Of a DNA stretch of 64,000 nucleotides, positions 58,597 through 64,000 are shown in pieces (within the stretch, counting starts at the first letter, position 1; each line of letters begins with the position of its first letter). Source of the stretch: Phreatobacter oligotrophus. GTDB lineage: Bacteria > Pseudomonadota > Alphaproteobacteria > Rhizobiales > Phreatobacteraceae. Under the pieces are notes generated by a model, which saw only the letters and a list, made by a program, of their open reading frames with translations, did no database searches and was not told where the DNA came from. The DNA is taken from positions 1 through 64,000 of the forward strand of contig NZ_PZZL01000008.1 in the NCBI RefSeq assembly GCF_003046185.1, written 5' to 3'. The translations under genes and the position numbers were made by a program.

Positions 58597-59319
58597 ATGC
58601 GGGACCTGCGCCTTCTGCCGATCGTCACCTTCGCCGCCGGCGGCCTGCTCTTCCTGAAGGCCGTCGGGCTGCTCAGTGGCGACATGGCCGGTCCCCGCAC
58701 GGTGAGGGCGCAGGACACCTCGATCCCGGGCATCGAGTCGCCGGCCGACGCCAATCTGGTGACCGGCGCGACGCCAGCCGCCGCACCGGCTGCAGCCGCG
58801 CCGCCCCCGCCGCCGCCCCAGGCCGTCCCGGCCAATCAGCCGCCGGCCATCTCCTCGTCCGAGCGCGCCATCCTCGAGCGCCTGCAGGAGCGCCGCCAGG
58901 AGCTGGACACCCGCCAGCGCGAACTGGAAATGCGCGAGAACCTGCTGCGCGCCACCGAGCGGCGCATGGAGCAGCGGATCAACGAGCTGCGCGAGCTGGA
59001 ATCCCGCATCACCGGGCTGGAGCAGCGCCGCGACGAGGCCGAGCAGGCCCGCTTTCGCGGCGTCGTCAGCATGTACGAATCCATGCGGCCGAAGGACGCG
59101 GCGCGCATCTTCGACAGCCTCGACATGAGCGTCCTGATCGAGGTGGCCCGCGCCATGCGTCCGCCGAAGCTCGCCGACGTCATCGCCCAGATGCAGCCGG
59201 AGCCGGCCAAGCGCCTGACCACCGAGCTTGCCCGCCGGCCGCAGCAGCAGGCCGCCGCCGACCCGCGCTCGGTCTCGCCGGACACGCTGCCGAAGATCGA
59301 AGGCCGCCCTACCCGGTGA
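58597..59319 (+). CDS. motE: MotE-family motility protein
   Basis: This 240-aa protein has an N-terminal signal or anchor (LRLLPIVTFAAGGLLFLKAVGLL), a Pro/Ala-rich linker (residues about 55-85), then a coiled coil (ERAILERLQERRQELDTRQRELEMRENLLRATERRMEQRINELRELESRITGLEQRRDEAEQ). A MgtE-N-like C-terminal domain has VVSMYESMRPKDAARIFDSLDMSVLIEVARAMRPPKLADVIAQMQPEPAKRLTTELA. In Sinorhizobium MotE is a periplasmic motility chaperone for MotC. It follows the DUF6468 gene by 10 bp. Confidence 0.88.
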   Translation: MRDLRLLPIVTFAAGGLLFLKAVGLLSGDMAGPRTVRAQDTSIPGIESPADANLVTGATPAAAPAAAAPPPPPPQAVPANQPPAISSSERAILERLQERRQELDTRQRELEMRENLLRATERRMEQRINELRELESRITGLEQRRDEAEQARFRGVVSMYESMRPKDAARIFDSLDMSVLIEVARAMRPPKLADVIAQMQPEPAKRLTTELARRPQQQAAADPRSVSPDTLPKIEGRPTR

Positions 59320-59427
59320 CCGCAACGCGGTGTTAATCACGCCTGTCCATGATGCGCCGACAGCGGGGGCATGGAGCGCCTGCAAGCCTGTTCCCCGGAA
59401 CAGGCGGAAGGGTCGAGTGGCGATCCC

Positions 59428-62400
59428 ATGGACGGGAACGCATGGTGCGTGAGGCGTTTGACGCGGGCCGGCCTGACAGCCGCCCTGTTTTGTCATGTCT
59501 CCGTCGCCGCCGTCGAAGCCCAGACCGCCCGGCCCGCGCCGCCTGCGGCAGCCCCTGTCGCGCCCGCCGCTTCTGCCGCGCCGACCCCGCCTGCCGCCAA
59601 GGCTGACGTTGCTGCCTCGACCTCCGGCGGCCATGCCCGCCTGGTCTTCTCCTTCGACCAGCCGCTCTCCGCCGAGGTGAAGGTCACCGGCGGCGTGCTG
59701 GTGATCAGCTTTCCCCGCGCCGTGGAGATGCAAGTCAACCAGCTGACCACGCAGCTCAGCGACTATGTCACCGCCGTCCGGCGCGATCCCGACGGCAAGT
59801 CGCTGCGCTTCGCCCTGTCCCAGCGCGTCACCGTGAATTCCATGGAGGCCGGCGAGCGGCTCTTCGTCGACCTGCTGCCCGACAGCTGGCGCGGCGGCCC
59901 GCCCGGCCTGCCCAACGAGATCGTCGAGGAGCTCACCCGCCGCGCCCGTGATGCCGAGCGCCGCGCCCGCCTGGCCGAGGCCCAGCGGGTGGCGCGGGCC
60001 CTGCCGCCCGTCACGGTGCGGGTCGGCAACCATCCGACCTTCTCGCGTTTCGTCTTCTCGCTGCCCGAGCCGGTGGGCGTCGCCATCGACCGCGCCGGCG
60101 ACCGGCTGACTCTGCGTATCGCCAAGCCCTTCACCGCCGAACTGAAGCATGTGCGCGACGCGCTGCCGCCCTTCGTGAGCGAGATTGAGGCCGATACCGG
60201 CGCCGACGAGCTGGTGTTCCGCATGGCGGTCTCGCCGCAGGCGGATGTGCGCGCCTTCCGGGAGGAGGGGACCTATGTCCTCGACCTGACCATGCGGGGC
60301 GGCCAGCCGACGCCCGGCGGCCGTTCGTCTGCGGCGGCCCCCGCCGCCCGCGCGCCCAGCGCCGCGCCGCCCTCGGCCATGGTCCTGCCTGGCAACGTGC
60401 CGACCCCGCCGCTTGCCCCGCCGCCGGTTCCGCCGATGGCGATGCCGATGCCAGCGCCGCCTCCCGCGCCGCGCCTTGCGAGTGCACCTCCCGCTCCGCC
60501 CGCCGCCCCGGCGGTGATGGCGCCGGCCGCTTCCGCGCCCGTTGCGGCCGCACCGCTCCCCGTCGAGCGCTCGCCGGCGCCCGCGCCCGAGCATCCGCCG
60601 GTCGAGACGGCCGAGCCCGCGCCTCGCCCCGCCGCTACCCCGGGTCCGGCCGGTCCCGTCGCCGTCCAGGCGCGCCGCGCGGGTGGCACGATCCGCATCC
60701 TCGTGCCCTTCACCAAGGAGACGCCCGGCGCGGTGTTCCAGCGCGGCGACACGCTGTGGCTGGTCTTCGACACGCTGGAGGACGTGGCGCTGGCCGGCCT
60801 GCAGGCCGAGGCCGCCGGGATCTTCTCCTCCGTCGACGCCTCGCGCTCGCGCTCCGGCATCGCGGTACGGATCGGCCTCGAGCGCGCCAGCCTCGCCTCT
60901 GCCGGCCGCGACGGACTGGCCTGGATCGTGACGCTGGCGGACACCGTGCTGGAGCCGCCTCGGCCGGTGCATCTCACCCGCGCCAGCGACCAGGGCGACC
61001 GCCTCATCGCGACCGTCGACTTCCCCAATGCCGGCTCGGTCCATCGCCTCACCGATCCGCTGGCCGGCGACACGCTGCTCGTCGTCACCGGCGCGGGACC
61101 GGCCCGCTCCTTCGTCCAGCAGCGCGACTTCGTCGAGTTCTCGGCGCTCGCCGGCAGCCATGGCCTCGTCGTCCAGCCGATCGCCGACGACCTGCAGGTG
61201 ACCATTTCCGGTGACAGCGTCGCCATCGGCCGGCCCTTCGGCCTGCAACTGAGCGCCGGCCTTGCCCGCCCGCCCTCCGTGCAGCGCATGGTGCGCCGTC
61301 CGCGCACCATCGCCTTCGATCTCGAACTCTGGGCCGCCGACGAGCGCGCCGCCTTCCGCGACCGCGAGAGCGACCTTCTCGCCAATGCCGCCGCCGTCCA
61401 CGAGACCCAGCGTACCGCCAAGCGGCTGGAACTCGTGCGCTTCTACATGGCGCAGCAGCGCTGGGCCGAGGCCAAGTCCGTCCTCGACGCCATCGTCCGC
61501 CAGGATCGCCGCATCGCCGAGGACGGCACGATCCAGGGCCTGCGCGGCGTCGTCGCCATCATGATGCACCGGCCGGCCGATGCGCTGCGCGAGTTCTCCC
61601 ATCCGGCCATGTCGGCAGCGCCCGATATCGCGATGTGGCGGGCGACGGCGCTGGCCATGGACGGACGGTCGAAGGAAGCGCACGATGCCTTCGAGGCGGC
61701 CGACGTGTCGCCTGCGACGCTGCCGAATCCGCTCGCCCGTGCGGTTCTCACCCGCGCAGTCTCGGCGGCGCTCGATTCCGGTGCGGTCGACCGCGCCGAC
61801 AAGCATCTCGCCGAGCTCCAGGAGATCGGCGTGCCGCCGGAGGCCGAGCAGCAGTTCGCCCTGCTGCGTGGCCGCCTCCTCGAAGCCAGGGGCCAGGAGC
61901 GCGATGCGCTCATCGCCTATGCCCGCGCCGCCAACGGCCCGGACCTGCCCTCGCGCGCCGATGCCGACCAGCGCCACCTCGCCGTGCGCCACAAGCTCGG
62001 CGACATCGACCGCAAGGCGGCGATCGAGGAGCTGGAGGCGCAGAGCTATGCCTGGCGCGGCGACGACATCGAGGCGCGCACGCTCGCCCTGCTCGCCAAG
62101 CTCTATGCCGACCAGGGCCAGTTCCGCGATGCCTTCACGACGATGCGGCTCGCCATGCGCGTCCATCCGCGTTCGGAATCGGTGCGCGGCATGCAGGACG
62201 ATGTCGCCCGCCATTTCGAGCGGCTGTTCCTCGAGGGCAGCGCCGACCAGATGAAGGCGGTCGATGCGCTGGCGCTCTACTACGACTTCCGCGACATGAC
62301 CCCGCAGGGCCGCCGCGGCGACGAGATCATCCGCCGCCTCGCCGACCGGCTCGCGGGCATGGACCTGCTCGACCAGGCGGCCTCGCTGCTGCAGCACCAG

Positions 62401-63069
62401 ATCGACCGCCGCCTCACCGGCGCGGCACGCTCGCAGGTCGCCGCGCGCCTTGCCCTCGTCCATCTGATGAACCGCAAGCCGGCCGCAGCGCTCCAGGTGC
62501 TGCGCACGACGCGCCTGTCCGAACTGCCCGAGGAGCTGCGCAACCAGCGCTACCTGCTCGAAGCCCGCGCCCATGCCGACATGAACCGGCCGGAGCAGGC
62601 CATGGAGATGATCGCCGGCATCCGCACGCCCGAGGCGGAGATGCTGCGCGCCGACATCCTGTGGGGCGCCCAGCGCCATCGCGAATCGGCCGAGCAGAGC
62701 GAGCGCTGGGTCGCCTCGCGCAGCGCCGGGGCCCTCGGCGACGAGGAACGCCGCCACATCCTGCGCGCTGCCATCGGCTATGCGCTGGTGGACGACACGC
62801 TCGGTCTCGACCGGCTGCGCGGCCGCTATCGCGCCGCCATGCGCGGCACGCCGGACGAGCGCGCCTTCGACGTGGTGACCTCGCCGATCGAGGCGCGCGG
62901 GGTGGAATATCGCGAGATCGCCAAGTCGATCGCCGACCGCGACACGCTCGACGCCTTTCTCAAGAACTACCGCGAGCGCTATCCGACCGAGACGCCGGGC
63001 GCCTCGCAGCCCACCGCCTCGACGCCGCAGCAGCAGTCGGGCGCCGGCGGCGCGCCGCGGCCGGGCTGA
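59428..63069 (+). CDS. Large TPR-like protein with repeated beta domains, motility cluster
   Basis: This protein of about 1213 aa starts with a signal peptide (VRRLTRAGLTAALFCHVSVAAVEA). The first part has AMIN-like strands in repeated form: LVFSFDQPLSAEVKVTGGVLVISFPRAV, then TFSRFVFSLPEPVGVAIDRAGDRLTLRIAKPF and GGTIRILVPFTKETPGAVFQRGDTLWLVFDTL. A Pro/Ala-rich linker (about residues 315-425) follows. The C-terminal 500 residues are TPR-like helices. I do not recognise a named family. Its position after motE and before fliP suggests a role in motility; an ATG at 59371 would add 19 residues before the signal. Confidence 0.75.
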   Translation: MDGNAWCVRRLTRAGLTAALFCHVSVAAVEAQTARPAPPAAAPVAPAASAAPTPPAAKADVAASTSGGHARLVFSFDQPLSAEVKVTGGVLVISFPRAVEMQVNQLTTQLSDYVTAVRRDPDGKSLRFALSQRVTVNSMEAGERLFVDLLPDSWRGGPPGLPNEIVEELTRRARDAERRARLAEAQRVARALPPVTVRVGNHPTFSRFVFSLPEPVGVAIDRAGDRLTLRIAKPFTAELKHVRDALPPFVSEIEADTGADELVFRMAVSPQADVRAFREEGTYVLDLTMRGGQPTPGGRSSAAAPAARAPSAAPPSAMVLPGNVPTPPLAPPPVPPMAMPMPAPPPAPRLASAPPAPPAAPAVMAPAASAPVAAAPLPVERSPAPAPEHPPVETAEPAPRPAATPGPAGPVAVQARRAGGTIRILVPFTKETPGAVFQRGDTLWLVFDTLEDVALAGLQAEAAGIFSSVDASRSRSGIAVRIGLERASLASAGRDGLAWIVTLADTVLEPPRPVHLTRASDQGDRLIATVDFPNAGSVHRLTDPLAGDTLLVVTGAGPARSFVQQRDFVEFSALAGSHGLVVQPIADDLQVTISGDSVAIGRPFGLQLSAGLARPPSVQRMVRRPRTIAFDLELWAADERAAFRDRESDLLANAAAVHETQRTAKRLELVRFYMAQQRWAEAKSVLDAIVRQDRRIAEDGTIQGLRGVVAIMMHRPADALREFSHPAMSAAPDIAMWRATALAMDGRSKEAHDAFEAADVSPATLPNPLARAVLTRAVSAALDSGAVDRADKHLAELQEIGVPPEAEQQFALLRGRLLEARGQERDALIAYARAANGPDLPSRADADQRHLAVRHKLGDIDRKAAIEELEAQSYAWRGDDIEARTLALLAKLYADQGQFRDAFTTMRLAMRVHPRSESVRGMQDDVARHFERLFLEGSADQMKAVDALALYYDFRDMTPQGRRGDEIIRRLADRLAGMDLLDQAASLLQHQIDRRLTGAARSQVAARLALVHLMNRKPAAALQVLRTTRLSELPEELRNQRYLLEARAHADMNRPEQAMEMIAGIRTPEAEMLRADILWGAQRHRESAEQSERWVASRSAGALGDEERRHILRAAIGYALVDDTLGLDRLRGRYRAAMRGTPDERAFDVVTSPIEARGVEYREIAKSIADRDTLDAFLKNYRERYPTETPGASQPTASTPQQQSGAGGAPRPG

Positions 63070-63078
63070 GGCAAGCCT

Positions 63079-63852
63079 CTAGGGTCCGAAACTTCGGACC
63101 AGGCTTCCCGCGACGAGGTTCCACCCGTCGACGAGGACGAAGAAGATCAGCTTGAAGGGCAGCGACACCGTCACCGGGGGCAGCATCATCATGCCCATGG
63201 ACATGAGGACCGAGGCGACGACGAGGTCGATCACCAGGAAGGGCACGAAGAGCAGGAAGGCGATCTCGAAGGCCCGGCGCAGCTCGGAGATCATAAAGGC
63301 GGGCACGAGCACGCGGAAGGACACCTCCTGCGGTGTTGCAGGAACGGCCTCGCGGGAGAGTTCCTGGAACAGGGCGAGGTCCTTCTCGCGGACATGCTTC
63401 AGCATGAACTCGCGGAAGGGGCCGGAGGCGCGCTCGAAGGCCTGCGGCGCGTCGATCTGGTTCTCGATGAGCGGGCGGATGCCGAGGTCGTAGCTCTGCT
63501 GGAGCGTCGGCGCCATGACGAAGCCGGTGAGGAACAGCGACAGGCCGACGATGACAGCGTTGGGCGGCGCGGTCTGGGTGCCGATGGCGGTGCGCAGCAG
63601 CGACAGCACCACGGCGATCCGCACGAAGCTCGTCACCATGATGAGGATGGAGGGCGCCACCGACAGGACGGTGATGAGCGCGATGAGCTGGATGACGCGC
63701 TCGTTCACGCCGGCGCCCTGGCCGAGATTGATCGAGACGTCCTGCGCGACAGCCGGCCCCGCGACGAGCGCCGACGCGGCGAGCAGGGCAAGGCCGGCCA
63801 GCCGGCGTGCCGGGCGGGCGTCGGTCCTGCGGGGAGGGGTTTCTGCGGCCAT
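63079..63852 (-). CDS. fliP: Flagellar export gate protein FliP
   Basis: This 257-aa protein forms the export gate. It has an N-terminal signal region (RLAGLALLAASALVAGPAVAQDVSINLGQ), then VIQLIALITVLSVAPSILIMVTSFVRIAVVLSLLRTAIGTQ, FLTGFVMAPTLQQSYDLGI and LVPAFMISELRRAFEIAFLLFVPFLVIDLVVASVLMSMGMMMLPPVTVSLPFKLIFFVLVDGWNLVAGSLV. These are the FliP transmembrane and conserved loop blocks. The ATG at 63852 has CAGGACGG upstream. It converges on the TPR-like gene, with 9 bp between stops. Confidence 0.95.
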   Translation of the reverse strand: MAAETPPRRTDARPARRLAGLALLAASALVAGPAVAQDVSINLGQGAGVNERVIQLIALITVLSVAPSILIMVTSFVRIAVVLSLLRTAIGTQTAPPNAVIVGLSLFLTGFVMAPTLQQSYDLGIRPLIENQIDAPQAFERASGPFREFMLKHVREKDLALFQELSREAVPATPQEVSFRVLVPAFMISELRRAFEIAFLLFVPFLVIDLVVASVLMSMGMMMLPPVTVSLPFKLIFFVLVDGWNLVAGSLVRSFGP

Positions 63853-63947
63853 GGCCGTCCTGCGTCGGGGCGAATCGTCGCCGGAGTCTAGCAGGTCGCG
63901 GCGGGTGGGCCTGTGGACGGCCACGCGGCGGCAGGTCGCGGAACGAC

Positions 63948-63970
63948 AAAGGGCTCCCGGTGGGGAGCCC
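63948..63970 (-). terminator. Probable terminator on the minus strand beyond fliP
   Basis: GGGCTCCC and GGGAGCCC form an 8-bp perfect stem around GGTG. On the minus strand it is followed by TTTG. It probably ends the transcript of a gene lying beyond the window, upstream of fliP. Confidence 0.6.
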
Positions 63971-64000
63971 TCGCGTCATCGGCGCTGTGGTGTGCCTCAG

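Noticed and set aside
58417-62757. A 1446-codon open frame on the minus strand opposite motE and the TPR-like gene
   Set aside because: Its translation is Arg/Gly/His-rich without any family motif, the form expected of antisense frames in GC-rich DNA; the plus-strand genes carry recognisable domains.

Overview
The window is a chromosome segment of a GC-rich alphaproteobacterium, most likely of the order Hyphomicrobiales (Rhizobiales). The evidence is FlaF/FlbT flagellar regulators, FliX, a MotE-type protein, a DUF6468-type protein beside fliM, TRAP and DMT transporters, a Cys-poor DksA of alphaproteobacterial type and heavy use of GC-ending codons. I cannot name the genus from sequence reading alone. 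No tRNA, rRNA or CRISPR array was seen.

Layout. Positions 1-1.8 kb are stacked insertion-sequence debris: IS21-like terminal repeats, a stop-interrupted IS3 transposase tail and an apparently complete IS3-family element with a -1 frameshift signal. Positions 1.9-8.2 kb hold a less GC-rich phage-derived block on the minus strand. It contains a YqaJ-type exonuclease, an ERF annealing protein, an HNH protein, a ParB-methyltransferase fusion, a DUF5681 protein and a terminase large subunit. No integrase, repressor, portal, capsid or tail gene is present. From 8.7 kb the backbone resumes with a GntR/FCD regulator and a TRAP transporter operon, a galE-ugd-oxidoreductase sugar-nucleotide group, YccF, transaldolase, a hot-dog thioesterase, murJ, a DMT exporter, DoxX, an orphan CoxL-type molybdoenzyme subunit, a TPP-riboswitch operon (thiM-thiD-TRAP binding protein), an XRE/cupin regulator, further transporters, a VWA (CoxE-like) protein, a LysR/MFS divergent pair and a MoxR ATPase.

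From 38.1 kb to the end is a large flagellar region: flgE-flgK-flgL, a cyclic-nucleotide-binding protein, flaF/flbT, flagellin, flaG-like, flgN-like, flgJ-like, flgI, fliX, dksA, flgFGAH, fliL-fliM-DUF6468-motE, a 1.2-kDa-residue-scale (about 1,200 aa) TPR-like protein and fliP. It is interrupted by fumC and a DMT transporter. Hook, rod, rings, switch, export gate and filament genes are all represented.

The most informative new reading is regulatory. Four flagellar intergenic regions carry the same palindrome, CCCGGCA-N5-TGCCG. In three of them (upstream of flgE, flgI and flgF) a good sigma-54 -24/-12 promoter lies about 94-104 bp away. CtrA-like boxes (TTAA-N7-TTAA type) sit beside or near the palindromes. 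This resembles the Caulobacter FlbD/sigma-54/CtrA hierarchy, and fliX, whose Caulobacter product controls FlbD, is itself at one of these sites. Other points of note are a TPP aptamer whose P1 stem appears to contain the thiM start codon, three perfect palindromes in the leader of the phage methyltransferase, and a near-perfect palindrome just before the cyclic-nucleotide-binding gene.
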